From the NCBI RefSeq assembly GCF_902859645.1, contig NZ_CADIJR010000043.1:1-58641 (forward strand): a stretch of 58,641 nucleotides of DNA, read 5' to 3'. The translations under genes were made by a program, and so were the position numbers. This document shows, one piece after another, positions 9,699 to 18,058 of this stretch (position 1 is the stretch's first letter; the number at the start of each line of letters is the position of its first letter). The notes beneath the pieces are model-generated. The model did no database searches, was not told the origin of the DNA, and saw only the letters and a program-made list of their open reading frames with translations. This DNA comes from Achromobacter insuavis (GTDB taxonomy: Bacteria; Pseudomonadota; Gammaproteobacteria; Burkholderiales; Burkholderiaceae_B).

Positions 9699-10361
9699 AT
9701 GCTGACCTCTCTTTTTGCCGGAATGAGCATCCTGCTGATCGGCGACAGCCATTTGGCCGCGCCGGGCTACCTGATCACGACCCTGCAGGACGACCTGGTC
9801 AAGCAGGGCGCGGTGGTGCAGACCATCGGCGTGTGCGGCAGCAATGCCGGCGACTGGCTCAAGACCACGCCCAGCACCTGCGGCGGCGCCGAGCGCCTCA
9901 ACGGCGGCCAGATCGTGCTCAAGGGCAAGGACGCCAGCACCACGCCGGTGACCGACCTGATCGCGGCCAAGAAGCCCAACCTGGTGGTGATCGTGCTGGG
10001 CGACACCATGGCTGGCTACACCAATCCGTCCTTTCCCAAGACCTGGGCCTGGCAGCAGACGACCGCGCTGACCAAGGCCATCTCGGGCACCGGCACGGCC
10101 TGCGTCTGGATCGGCCCCAGCTGGGGCACCGAGGGCGGCAAGTACAACAAGAATTTCGCGCGGGTCAAGCAGGTGTCGGCCTTCCTGGGCAGCAACGTGG
10201 CGCCCTGCGCGTACATCGATTCGACCCAGTTCTCGACGCCCGGCCAGTGGCCCACCACCGACGGCCAGCACTACACCAACACCGGCTACAAGGCCTGGGG
10301 CGATGCCATTGCCAAGCAATTGGGCGATCTGCCGCAGGTCAAGGCGCTGCAGAAGAAATGA
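9699..10361 (+). CDS. wssF: SGNH/GDSL-fold protein of the cellulose acetylation module (WssF-like)
   Basis: 220 residues with a strong ribosome site (AAGGAG) before the ATG. SGNH hydrolase signatures are visible: GDSH at residues 15-18 with the nucleophile Ser17, and DGQH near the C-terminus (Asp188, His191). Its size and position between bcsC and the AlgF/AlgI/AlgJ-like genes match WssF of the Pseudomonas wss locus, which is thought to take part in acetyl transfer to cellulose. No cleavable signal peptide is evident: the catalytic strand begins within 15 residues of the start. Yet there are four cysteines, which would suit an oxidising compartment. Whether it acts as an acetyltransferase, an esterase or an acetyl carrier is not shown by the sequence. 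Confidence 0.75.
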   Translation: MLTSLFAGMSILLIGDSHLAAPGYLITTLQDDLVKQGAVVQTIGVCGSNAGDWLKTTPSTCGGAERLNGGQIVLKGKDASTTPVTDLIAAKKPNLVVIVLGDTMAGYTNPSFPKTWAWQQTTALTKAISGTGTACVWIGPSWGTEGGKYNKNFARVKQVSAFLGSNVAPCAYIDSTQFSTPGQWPTTDGQHYTNTGYKAWGDAIAKQLGDLPQVKALQKK

Positions 10362-10393
10362 CGCGCGCGATCCCCGCTACCAAAGGACAACGG

Positions 10394-11068
10394 ATGAGCC
10401 TCTTCCTGTCGCGCGGCCTGGCCGCCCTGTCGTTCGCCCTGGCCGCCGGCGTTGCCGGCGCGGCGCAGATCCAGCTCTATGAAACCGGCCCGGCCGAAGA
10501 CGCGTCGTTCGTGCGCTTCGTCAACGCCGGCGCCGAGCCGATGGCGGTGAGCGCCAAGGGATCGCAGGCGCGCATCCAGCTCGACGCCGCCCATCCCGCG
10601 TCGGATTTCATGCCGGTCAAGGCGGGCGCGAAGATGCAGGGCCTGCTCGAAAGCGGCGGCCGCAAGCAGGAGGTGGACATCTCGGTGCAGCCCGGCGAAT
10701 TCGCCTCGGTGGTCGGCCTGCCCGGCAAGGACGGCCTGCAGGCGCGCATCGTGCGCGAGCAGCCCGAGGACTTCAACGCGCTCAAGGTCTCGGTGGGTTT
10801 CTACAACCTCGATCCGTCATGCGCGGACGCCGGCCTGCTGGCCGTGCCGCGCAACCTGGCGATGTTCGAGCACGTGGCCGATGGCGCGGTCGCCCGGCGC
10901 CTGGTCAATCCCGTGTCCTTGAAGGTGCGCGCCAGCTGCGGCGGCCAGCCCGCGGGACAGGAGCTGGATCTGGGCGCGCTGCAGGCCGGCGAGCGCCATA
11001 CCGTGTTCCTGCTGCCGTCGGCGCAGGGTTCGCGCCTGCTGCACGCGGCGGACCAGACGGCCCGCTGA
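10394..11068 (+). CDS. wssG: AlgF-like periplasmic polysaccharide acetylation protein (WssG-like)
   Basis: 224 residues. The chosen ATG follows AAAGGACAACGG and is directly followed by a clean signal peptide (hydrophobic core, cleavage near VAGAAQ). An in-frame ATG at 10358 overlapping the upstream stop would add 12 residues in front of the signal and is less likely. Segments such as VRFVNAGAEP and GFYNLDPSC resemble AlgF, a periplasmic factor needed for O-acetylation of alginate. Context (between an SGNH protein and an MBOAT transferase, downstream of bcsC) supports a WssG-type role in relaying acetyl groups to cellulose. It has no recognisable catalytic motif, as expected for this family. 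Confidence 0.78.
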   Translation: MSLFLSRGLAALSFALAAGVAGAAQIQLYETGPAEDASFVRFVNAGAEPMAVSAKGSQARIQLDAAHPASDFMPVKAGAKMQGLLESGGRKQEVDISVQPGEFASVVGLPGKDGLQARIVREQPEDFNALKVSVGFYNLDPSCADAGLLAVPRNLAMFEHVADGAVARRLVNPVSLKVRASCGGQPAGQELDLGALQAGERHTVFLLPSAQGSRLLHAADQTAR

Positions 11069-11083
11069 TCCGGCCCATGACCG

Positions 11084-11102
11084 GCGGGGGCGCGGCCCCC
11101 GC
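11084..11102 (+). other. GC-rich stem-loop between the AlgF-like and AlgI-like genes
   Basis: GCGGGGGC (11084-11091) pairs with GCCCCCGC (11095-11102) around a three-base loop. It lies 15 bases after the wssG stop and about 32 bases before the wssH start. No T-run follows, so it is not a standard terminator. It could stabilise the upstream mRNA or tune expression of the membrane acyltransferase. Confidence 0.55.
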
Positions 11103-11134
11103 TTCGATAACAATATCTCCGGCCACCCTCCGCC

Positions 11135-12544
11135 ATGGTCTTCGCGTCCCTCGAATTCCTGACGCTGTTCCTGCCGCTGTTTCTCGTCGTCTACGCCCTG
11201 ACGCCGCAACGCGCGCGCAACTTCGTGCTACTGGTCGGCAGCTGGATCTTCTACAGCTGGCTCAAGCCCATCTACCTGTTGCTGCTGGTCGCGGTGACTG
11301 TCGTGGCGTGGGCCGGCGGCCTGATGCTGGAGCAGCTGCGCGCCGGCCATCGCCGCAAGGTGCTGCTGACCCTGCTGCTGACGGCCAATGTGGCGGCGCT
11401 GTGCTGGTACAAGTACGCCAACATCCTGGTGACGACGTTCAACGACATCGCCGCCATGGCGGGCGCCGTGCCGCTGGCCTGGGAACGGGTGGCGCTGCCG
11501 GCGGGCCTGTCGTTCTTCGTGCTGCAGGCCATCTCGTACCTGGTCGACGTCTATCGCCAGGACGTGCGCGCCGAGCGCAACTTCATCGACTTCGCCGCCT
11601 ACAAGGCCATGTTCGGCCAGCTGATCGCCGGCCCCATCATCCGCTGGGCCTGGGTCGAGAAAGAGATCGCCCATCGCACCATGGATTGGCGCAATTTCTG
11701 CCTGGGGGCGCGGCGCTTCATGATCGGCATGAGCATGAAGGTGCTGGTGGCCGACACGCTGGCGCCCGTGGTCGACGCCGCCTTCGCGCTGCGCACGCCA
11801 TCGCTGGCCGACGCCTGGATCGGCTGCGGCGCCTACACCCTGCAGCTGTTCTTCGACTTCGCCGGCTATAGCGCGATGGCCATCGGCCTGGGCCTGATGA
11901 TGGGTTTTCACCTGCCGGAGAACTTCAACAATCCGTACCTGGCGCGCAGCATCCAGGACTTCTGGCGGCGCTGGCACCTGTCGCTGTCGAGCTGGATCCG
12001 CGACTACCTGTACATCCCCATGGGCGGCAATCGCCTGGGCGTGTGGAAGACCTACCGCAACCTGCTGCTGACCATGGGCATCGCCGGTCTCTGGCACGGC
12101 GGCGAGAGCTGGAACTTCCTGCTGTGGGGCCTGGCGCATGGCGCCGCGCTGGCCGTGGCGCGCACCTGGAACGGCAATGGCCTGCCGGCGCTGCCGGGCT
12201 GGCTGTCGCGCATCGCCACGCTGTTGTTCGTGATGCTGGCCTGGACCATCTTCCGCGCGGTCGACTTCCATGCCGCGCTGGCCATGTATCGCGGCCAGTT
12301 CGGCCTGAATGGCATCGGCCTGGGCGATTCGATGTTGTACGTGCTGCGGCCGACCCACTGGCTGGCCGCCGCGCTGGGCATTGTGTGCGTCATCCTGCCC
12401 GCCTGGCAGCCGTGGTGGTCGATGCGGCCGGCGGGCATGTTGCGCACGGCCTGGAGCGCGGTGTGGCCGGTGGCCGGCTTCCTGCTGGCCTACGCGCTGA
12501 TCGCGGCGCGCGGCGCCGTGCCTTTCCTCTACTTCCAGTTCTGA
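11135..12544 (+). CDS. wssH: Membrane-bound O-acyltransferase, AlgI/WssH-like
   Basis: 469 residues, with many hydrophobic helices along most of the length. MBOAT enzymes move acyl groups from cytoplasmic donors across the inner membrane; AlgI does this for alginate and WssH for cellulose. The conserved histidine is His321 in GLWHG, at essentially the position of the essential AlgI histidine; the preceding block DFWRRWHLSLSSW and IPMGGNR are also family hallmarks. No good ribosome site precedes the ATG, and a GC-rich stem-loop lies just upstream, so translation may be tuned. The downstream AlgJ-like gene follows after 11 bases. Confidence 0.92.
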   Translation: MVFASLEFLTLFLPLFLVVYALTPQRARNFVLLVGSWIFYSWLKPIYLLLLVAVTVVAWAGGLMLEQLRAGHRRKVLLTLLLTANVAALCWYKYANILVTTFNDIAAMAGAVPLAWERVALPAGLSFFVLQAISYLVDVYRQDVRAERNFIDFAAYKAMFGQLIAGPIIRWAWVEKEIAHRTMDWRNFCLGARRFMIGMSMKVLVADTLAPVVDAAFALRTPSLADAWIGCGAYTLQLFFDFAGYSAMAIGLGLMMGFHLPENFNNPYLARSIQDFWRRWHLSLSSWIRDYLYIPMGGNRLGVWKTYRNLLLTMGIAGLWHGGESWNFLLWGLAHGAALAVARTWNGNGLPALPGWLSRIATLLFVMLAWTIFRAVDFHAALAMYRGQFGLNGIGLGDSMLYVLRPTHWLAAALGIVCVILPAWQPWWSMRPAGMLRTAWSAVWPVAGFLLAYALIAARGAVPFLYFQF

Positions 12545-12555
12545 GGCCGGAGACG

Positions 12556-13698
12556 ATGAGCGTCCATCACGATACCCCGGCCCCGCCGCCCATTGCCCAT
12601 GCCTCCGTGGCCAACCGCCGCGCCAGCCAGCTGGCTGGCGTGGCGCTGGTGCTCTTCATGGCCGGCGCCATGCTCAGCAACATCTGGTGGAGCGTGGACC
12701 ACGACGTGCTGCCGGACGACACTTCGCTGCCGCGGGTGCTCGATGGTGGCGTCACGCACGACCTGTCGTTGCGGCTGGCCGACATGACATTCAGCAGCGA
12801 GGCCGCGCGCCTGCAGCGCGGCCTGGGCTGGCTGACGCTCGGCGACCTGGGCGCGCGGGTGCGGCAGGGGTGCGATGGCTGGCTGTTCCTGGGCGACGAA
12901 TTGCAGCCCCATCCCGGCGCGCGCGAGAACCAGGCCGAGCGCGCCCGCATCGTGGTGTCGCTGCGCGACGCGCTGGCCGTCCGTGGCATCCAGTTGCTGG
13001 TGGCCGTGGTGCCGGACAAGAGCCGCATCGAGTCCGCGCGCCTGTGCGGACTGCACCGGTCGGCGGGCTTCGAGGACCGGCTGTCGAGCTGGGTCGGCGT
13101 GCTGCGCGCGCAGGGCGTGGCGACGGTCGACCTGAGCGCCGCGCTGCGCGGCGTGCCGCAGGACGCCTACTACCGCAACGACTCGCACTGGACCGAGGCC
13201 GGCGCCGGCGCGGCGGCGCGCGCCGTCGCCGAGCAGGTGCGCGCCAGCGGTGTTGCGCTGCAGGCGCCGCAGCGCTGGCGCGTCACCGCCCAGCCGCCCG
13301 CGCCGCGGCCGGGCGATCTGGTGCGGCTGGCCGGCGTCGATTGGCTGCCGCTGGCCTGGCAGCCGCGCGCCGAAGTGGTCGCGCTGCATACGTATACGCC
13401 GGAAGCCGCCGCCTCGGCCGGCGACGCCGATGACCTGTTCGGCGACAGCGCCTTGCCGTCGCTGGCGCTGGTCGGCACCTCGTTCTCGCGCACCTCGGAG
13501 TTCCTGCCGCAGCTGTCGCGGGATCTCGGCGTGGCCGTCGGCAACTTCGCCCGCGACGGCGGCAAGTTCGGCGGCGCGGCGCAGGCGTACTTCAAGAGTC
13601 CCGCGTGGAAGCAGAGTCCGCCGCGTCTGCTGATCTGGGAGATGGACGAACGCGACCTGGGCGCGCCCCTGGCCGCCGAGGACCGCGTGGGGTTCTGA
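12556..13698 (+). CDS. wssI: AlgJ/AlgX-like SGNH acetyltransferase (WssI-like)
   Basis: 380 residues starting at an ATG preceded by GGAGAC. An N-terminal membrane anchor or uncleaved signal (about residues 25-47) leaves the catalytic part in the periplasm. The AlgJ/AlgX-type motif DSHW holds Asp209 and His211; the likely nucleophile is Ser309 in GTSFS. Homologues transfer acetyl groups onto the polysaccharide or onto a partner in the periplasm. The order SGNH protein, AlgF-like, AlgI-like, AlgJ-like is the Wss arrangement, so the acceptor is inferred to be cellulose rather than alginate; no alginate polymerisation genes are visible. Confidence 0.87.
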   Translation: MSVHHDTPAPPPIAHASVANRRASQLAGVALVLFMAGAMLSNIWWSVDHDVLPDDTSLPRVLDGGVTHDLSLRLADMTFSSEAARLQRGLGWLTLGDLGARVRQGCDGWLFLGDELQPHPGARENQAERARIVVSLRDALAVRGIQLLVAVVPDKSRIESARLCGLHRSAGFEDRLSSWVGVLRAQGVATVDLSAALRGVPQDAYYRNDSHWTEAGAGAAARAVAEQVRASGVALQAPQRWRVTAQPPAPRPGDLVRLAGVDWLPLAWQPRAEVVALHTYTPEAAASAGDADDLFGDSALPSLALVGTSFSRTSEFLPQLSRDLGVAVGNFARDGGKFGGAAQAYFKSPAWKQSPPRLLIWEMDERDLGAPLAAEDRVGF

Positions 13699-13819
13699 GC
13701 GTCGCGGCGTCCCGCCCGCGACAGCCCGGCCCAGTGGCGGGCAGTAATATATCGGCGGCAGGGGCAGGTTGGCGCCGATCATCGCGTCAAGCCGTGGTGC
13801 CCGGGAGACGAAGGACATC

Positions 13820-14365
13820 ATGCGAGGTTTCAGGAACGCGCTCGCGCTGGGGTTGCTGGCCGCGATGCCCGTGTTGGCGCAAGGGCAGGGCCAGCGCCGG
13901 GTCGAACCGCCGGCCACGGCCGAGGGCTCCACCGCCACGCCGGCAAAGCCGGCGGGCAGCATCACGCCGGCCACCGATCCCGCCGCGATCGGCCGCAATG
14001 TCCTGAATGCCGGTCCCGACCCGCGCGTGCGCCAGGACGGCCTGTCGCTCGACCACGCCGCCATTTTCGGCACCGACGATGAAGGCGAGCAGGCCGTGCT
14101 GGACAACGAGCGCGCGTTGCAGGCGCAGCGCGATCAGCTGCAGGTGCTGGAGCGTCTCTTGACGCAGAAGCCGGCCGCGGTCGACCCCTATCCGCCGGCG
14201 ATGATCCCCCTGAACAACGGCGCGCCGATGAACATGGCGCCGCTCGCCCCGACGCCGTCGGGCTCGCAGCTGGGCGGCGCCGCCCAGCGCAGCGTGGACA
14301 CGATGCAGCGTCGGGTCGATGATCTGCGGCGCGACGCCGACACGATGCGGCAGGGCGGACGCTAG
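13820..14365 (+). CDS. Secreted protein of unknown function at the end of the cellulose locus
   Basis: 181 residues. The ATG at 13820 has GAAGGAC upstream and begins a clear signal peptide (MRGFRNALALGLLAAMPVLAQ); an in-frame ATG at 13769 would bury the signal behind 17 residues and is rejected. The mature protein has a Pro/Thr/Ala-rich stretch, then a likely coiled-coil segment around residues 95-120 (NERALQAQRDQLQVLERLL), a Pro-rich middle and a second charged helix at the C-terminus (QRRVDDLRRDADTMR). No enzymatic motif was recognised. It lies 121 bases after wssI on the same strand, so cotranscription is plausible but unproven. It is not the MinD-like WssJ that ends the Pseudomonas locus. 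Confidence 0.72.
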   Translation: MRGFRNALALGLLAAMPVLAQGQGQRRVEPPATAEGSTATPAKPAGSITPATDPAAIGRNVLNAGPDPRVRQDGLSLDHAAIFGTDDEGEQAVLDNERALQAQRDQLQVLERLLTQKPAAVDPYPPAMIPLNNGAPMNMAPLAPTPSGSQLGGAAQRSVDTMQRRVDDLRRDADTMRQGGR

Positions 14366-14440
14366 GCGTTCTGTCCGCGTGGCGATGCGCCGCGCCGTCC
14401 GTTTGAACCCGCCGGTGAACCCGCCACGCCTGTCGGGCGG

Positions 14441-15508
14441 TCAGCCCCGCCGCGCCAGCTCCCGCAAGCGCCCGGCGATCCCGGTCGGGAAGTAGTACAC
14501 CGACAGCACGAACAGGATGCCCAGCCACAGCAGCCAGCGGTCCGGCTCGAACAGCAGCGCCAGCGGCGCGACGCCGGCGACGGCGTCATGGATCACGTGC
14601 AGCCCGTCTTGCAGATAGCTCTGCGCGAACACGAACAGGCTGGCGCCGATCACCGCGCCGTACATCGTGCCCATGCCGCCGATCACCACCATCAGCAGGA
14701 TGTTGAGCATGATCTCGAACGACAGCGACGTGTCCGGGCCGTTGTAGCGCAGCCAGAGCGCATACAGCGCGCCGGCCAGCGTGGCGAACGCCGCCGCCAG
14801 CAGGTTCGACAGGCTGCGGTACAGCACCGTGCGGTAGCCGATGGCCTCGGCGCGGAACGGATTCTCGCGGATCGCCTGCAGCACCCGGCCGAACGGCGAA
14901 TTGACGATGCGCAGCAGCATCAGGAACAGCGCCACGCAGACCGCGGCGATCAGGTAGTAGGTGATGATGCGGCCGTCGATGGTCACGCCGAACAGCGGCT
15001 CGGCGAACGGCCGGTAGGCCGGGCGCAGCATCTGCGGCACCTTGAAGTTCAGGCCGTCCTCGCCGCCGGTCAGGTCGGACAGCTGCGACACCAGCGTCTG
15101 GAACGCCGCCGCGACCGCCAGCGTGATCATGGCGTAGAAGATGGCGCGCACGCGCAGGCTGGCCAGGCCAATCACCAGCGCGAACACCAGCGACACGACC
15201 AGTCCCGCGGCCGTCCCCGCCAGCACCGACAGCCAGCTGGCGTCCATGCGCAGGCTGGCGATCGCCACGCCATAGGCGCCGATGCCGAAGAACATGGTGT
15301 GGGCGAAGCTGACGATGCCGGTGTAGCCCAGCAGCAGGTCATAGCTGGCGACCAGGATCACGAACACCAGGATTTTGGCCGCCACGGCCAGCGACTTGGG
15401 GCCGGGAAACAGGAACGGCGCGGCGGCCAGCGCGATGACGATGGCGACCAGCATGACCGCCAGCAGCGTGCTGCGCGGAGGATCGCCGGAAAGCAGGCGG
15501 AAGGACAT
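14441..15508 (-). CDS. livM: Branched-chain amino-acid-type ABC transporter permease LivM
   Basis: 355 residues starting at MSFRLLSG; a longer open frame upstream overlaps livH and is not real. Many hydrophobic helices and the LivM signature region near GYTGIVSFAHTMFFGIGAYG are present, and VVIGGMGTMYGAVIGA is the conserved cytoplasmic EAA-like loop. It forms the inner-membrane channel with LivH. It is the last gene of a six-gene minus-strand operon, 11 bases after livH. The substrate cannot be told from sequence: members import branched-chain amino acids, amides, urea or aromatic acids. Confidence 0.93.
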   Translation of the reverse strand: MSFRLLSGDPPRSTLLAVMLVAIVIALAAAPFLFPGPKSLAVAAKILVFVILVASYDLLLGYTGIVSFAHTMFFGIGAYGVAIASLRMDASWLSVLAGTAAGLVVSLVFALVIGLASLRVRAIFYAMITLAVAAAFQTLVSQLSDLTGGEDGLNFKVPQMLRPAYRPFAEPLFGVTIDGRIITYYLIAAVCVALFLMLLRIVNSPFGRVLQAIRENPFRAEAIGYRTVLYRSLSNLLAAAFATLAGALYALWLRYNGPDTSLSFEIMLNILLMVVIGGMGTMYGAVIGASLFVFAQSYLQDGLHVIHDAVAGVAPLALLFEPDRWLLWLGILFVLSVYYFPTGIAGRLRELARRG

Positions 15509-15519
15509 AAGGGCGATTC

Positions 15520-16530
15520 CTAGCGATTCGTGACCGGATACACGCCCTGCGGGCGCCACAGCAGGATGGCGACCATCAGCGCGATGTTCGAGAACAGCGC
15601 GGCCTTGGGCATCAGGAAGCCGGTGTAGTTGGCCATCAGCCCGACCAGCAGCGCGCCGATCAGGCAGCCCACCGTCGAGCCCAGTCCGCCGATCATGATG
15701 ACGATGAAGATCAGCACGTTCACCTGCGCGCCCAGCTGCGGCACGATGGATTGCTGGTACAGCCCCCACAGCACGCCGCCCAGGCCGGCCAGCATCGAGC
15801 CGGCCACGAACACGCCGACGAACAGATGGCGGATGCGGTAGCCCAGGCTCTCGACCATCTCGCGGTCCTCGACCCCGGCGCGGATCAGCAGGCCGAGCTT
15901 GGTGCGGTTCAGCAGCCACAGCATGCCGCCCAGCACCGCCAGGCCCACCACCAGCGCGACGATGCGGAATTTCTCGATGGCGGCGTCGCCGACCAGCAGC
16001 GCGCCGCGCAACGCCTCGGGCAGGGGCAGCGACAGCGTCTGCGGACCCCACAGCATCTTGATGATCTCTTCGCCGATGATCATGCCGCCCATGGTGATGA
16101 GGATCTGCTTGAGGTGCTGGCCATAGACCGGCCGCACGATCACGCGCTCGAACGCCACGCCCACCGCGCCGGCCACCAGCATGCCGACGATCATGGCGGG
16201 CAGCACCGCGGCCAGGTTCAGCCACAGGCTGCCGGTCTGGGTCCAGTCGGACATCGCGCCGAGCACCGTGGCCGCCATGTAGGCGCCGATGGCGATGAAC
16301 AGGCCGTGGCCGAAGTTCAGCACGTCCATCAGGCCGAACACCAGCGTCATGCCGGAGGCCACGATGAAGATGATCATGCCCATCGCCAGGCCGGCGAAGG
16401 TCAGCGTCACCCAGGTCGAGAACGAGCCGACCAGCGGCAGCGCGATGGCGGCCAGCGCCAGCACCAGCAGCGCCGGGCGCAGATCGGCGCGGGTCTGCGG
16501 CAGCGGCGTATCGATATCGGCGGCGCTCAT
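15520..16530 (-). CDS. livH: Branched-chain amino-acid-type ABC transporter permease LivH
   Basis: 336 residues. The ATG overlaps the livF stop (ATGA), which fixes this start and indicates translational coupling. The family block ASGMTLVFGLMDVLNFGHG sits near residue 55 and IGGLGSTVGCLIGALLVG near the C-terminus, with multiple membrane helices between. An N-terminal hydrophilic extension of about 20 residues precedes the first helix. It partners LivM in the inner membrane. Confidence 0.93.
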   Translation of the reverse strand: MSAADIDTPLPQTRADLRPALLVLALAAIALPLVGSFSTWVTLTFAGLAMGMIIFIVASGMTLVFGLMDVLNFGHGLFIAIGAYMAATVLGAMSDWTQTGSLWLNLAAVLPAMIVGMLVAGAVGVAFERVIVRPVYGQHLKQILITMGGMIIGEEIIKMLWGPQTLSLPLPEALRGALLVGDAAIEKFRIVALVVGLAVLGGMLWLLNRTKLGLLIRAGVEDREMVESLGYRIRHLFVGVFVAGSMLAGLGGVLWGLYQQSIVPQLGAQVNVLIFIVIMIGGLGSTVGCLIGALLVGLMANYTGFLMPKAALFSNIALMVAILLWRPQGVYPVTNR

Positions 16531-17279
16531 TGGTGCGCTCCCAGCGACAGGCCCAGCAGGCGGGTCTGCAGCGCGTCGTCGTGCGCCAGCTCGGCCATGC
16601 CGCCGGCGTGCACCACCCGGCCGTTGTCCATGACCGCGACGTGGTCGCCCACCTGGCGCGCGAAATTGAAGTTCTGCTCCACCAGCAGGATGGTGGTGGA
16701 GGCCTGCTTGAGTTCGATGAAGGCGTCGATCATGTTCTGGATGATGGCGGGCGCCAGGCCCTTGCTGGGCTCGTCGACCAGCAGCAGGCGGCGCGGCTCG
16801 ATGATGGCGCGCGCGACCGCCAGCATCTGCTTCTGGCCGCCCGACAGCTTGCCGGCGGGGTACAGCCAGAATTTGCGCAGCGCGGGGAAGAAGCCGAAGA
16901 TCCATTCCAGCCGCGCGGTGTCCAGCTGCGCGGCGCTGCGCGCCTGGCGCGCGGCCAGCAGGATGTTCTCTTTCACCGACAGGTCGGCGAAGATGCCCAT
17001 GTTCTCCGGCACGTAGGCGATGCCCTGGCGCGCCATGTCGGGCGGCGAGGTGCGCACGCCCGGGCCGCCGACCGCGGCGCCGTCAAAGCCGATGTGGCCC
17101 TGCGTGGCCTTCCACAGGCCCATGATGGTGCGCAGCGTGGTGGTCTTGCCGGCGCCGTTGCGGCCCAGCAGCATGGTGACGCCCGCGGCCGGCACCGACA
17201 GGTCCACGCCGTGCAGGATGTGATACGCGCCGATGTGCGTGTGCACGTCCTTCAGTTCCAGCAAGGTGGCCGCGCTCAT
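16527..17279 (-). CDS. livF: ABC transporter ATP-binding protein LivF
   Basis: 250 residues. Walker A is GRNGAGKTT, the ABC signature is LSGGQ, and Walker B runs into LLLVDEPSKGLAP, the LivF-type sequence. It energises import together with LivG. Its start overlaps the livG stop and its stop overlaps the livH start, so the three genes form one coupled cassette. Confidence 0.95.
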   Translation of the reverse strand: MSAATLLELKDVHTHIGAYHILHGVDLSVPAAGVTMLLGRNGAGKTTTLRTIMGLWKATQGHIGFDGAAVGGPGVRTSPPDMARQGIAYVPENMGIFADLSVKENILLAARQARSAAQLDTARLEWIFGFFPALRKFWLYPAGKLSGGQKQMLAVARAIIEPRRLLLVDEPSKGLAPAIIQNMIDAFIELKQASTTILLVEQNFNFARQVGDHVAVMDNGRVVHAGGMAELAHDDALQTRLLGLSLGAHQ

Positions 17280-18046
17280 GTCGTCTTCTCCGGCAGGGCG
17301 GCGCCGAGGTAGGCCTGCTGCACGATCGGCGAGGCGATCACCTCGGCGGGCTCGCCGTCGGCCATCAATTCGCCGTTGTGCAGCACCACGATGCGGTCCG
17401 CCAGTTCGCGCACCACGTCCATCTTGTGCTCCACCAGCAGGATCGTCTTGGACGCGTCGGCCTTGATCTCGCGGATCAGGTCCAGCACCACGGGCACGTC
17501 ATCCACGCTCATGCCGGCGGTGGGCTCGTCGAACATGAACACCTGCGGCTCCAGCGCGATCAGCATGGCGATCTCGAGCTTGCGCTGGTCGCCGTGCGGC
17601 AGGTCGGCCGCGGCCTGGCCGCGGCGGGCCGTCAGGCGGGTGCGTTCGAGCAGCGCGTCGGCGCGCGCCAGCAGCGCCCGGTCATCGTCCCAGGTGCGCC
17701 AGAAGCGGATCTGGCGCCAGCCCAGACCCTGCTGGCGCGACTGCAGCGCCAGCCGCACGTTCTCGCGCACCGACAGGCGCGGGAACAGCTGCGTCAGCTG
17801 GAAGGCGCGCCCCAGGCCGGCATGCATGCGCGCCGGCGCCGACAGACCGGTCAGGTCGCGGCCGTTCAGGTGCACCGAACCGGCGCTGGCGCGCAGCTGC
17901 CCCGAGATCAGGTTGAAATAGGTGGTCTTGCCCGCGCCGTTGGGCCCGACGATGGCCGTCAGGCTGCCCGGCGCGAAGCGGCAGCTCACCGCGTTGACGG
18001 CCACGTGGCCGCCGAAGCGGATCGTGAGCGATTGGGTTTCCAGCAT
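17276..18046 (-). CDS. livG: ABC transporter ATP-binding protein LivG
   Basis: 256 residues. Walker A is GPNGAGKTT; the signature motif is degenerate (LPHGDQRKLEIA), as is common in LivG, followed by Walker B FMFDEPTAGMS. LivG and LivF make the ATPase heterodimer of the importer. It follows the binding-protein gene after 12 bases. Confidence 0.94.
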   Translation of the reverse strand: MLETQSLTIRFGGHVAVNAVSCRFAPGSLTAIVGPNGAGKTTYFNLISGQLRASAGSVHLNGRDLTGLSAPARMHAGLGRAFQLTQLFPRLSVRENVRLALQSRQQGLGWRQIRFWRTWDDDRALLARADALLERTRLTARRGQAAADLPHGDQRKLEIAMLIALEPQVFMFDEPTAGMSVDDVPVVLDLIREIKADASKTILLVEHKMDVVRELADRIVVLHNGELMADGEPAEVIASPIVQQAYLGAALPEKTT

Positions 18047-18058
18047 GAAGGGCAGGGC

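Noticed and set aside
5657-9730. Very long minus-strand open frame of 1357 codons opposite bcsC
   Set aside because: It arises from the strong G/C codon bias of bcsC; the product is a low-complexity His/Gln/Arg/Gly-rich string with no domain, and bcsC itself is unambiguous.
13769-13819. Upstream ATG for the unknown secreted protein
   Set aside because: It would place 17 residues in front of a clean signal peptide and lacks a ribosome site; the ATG at 13820 has both.
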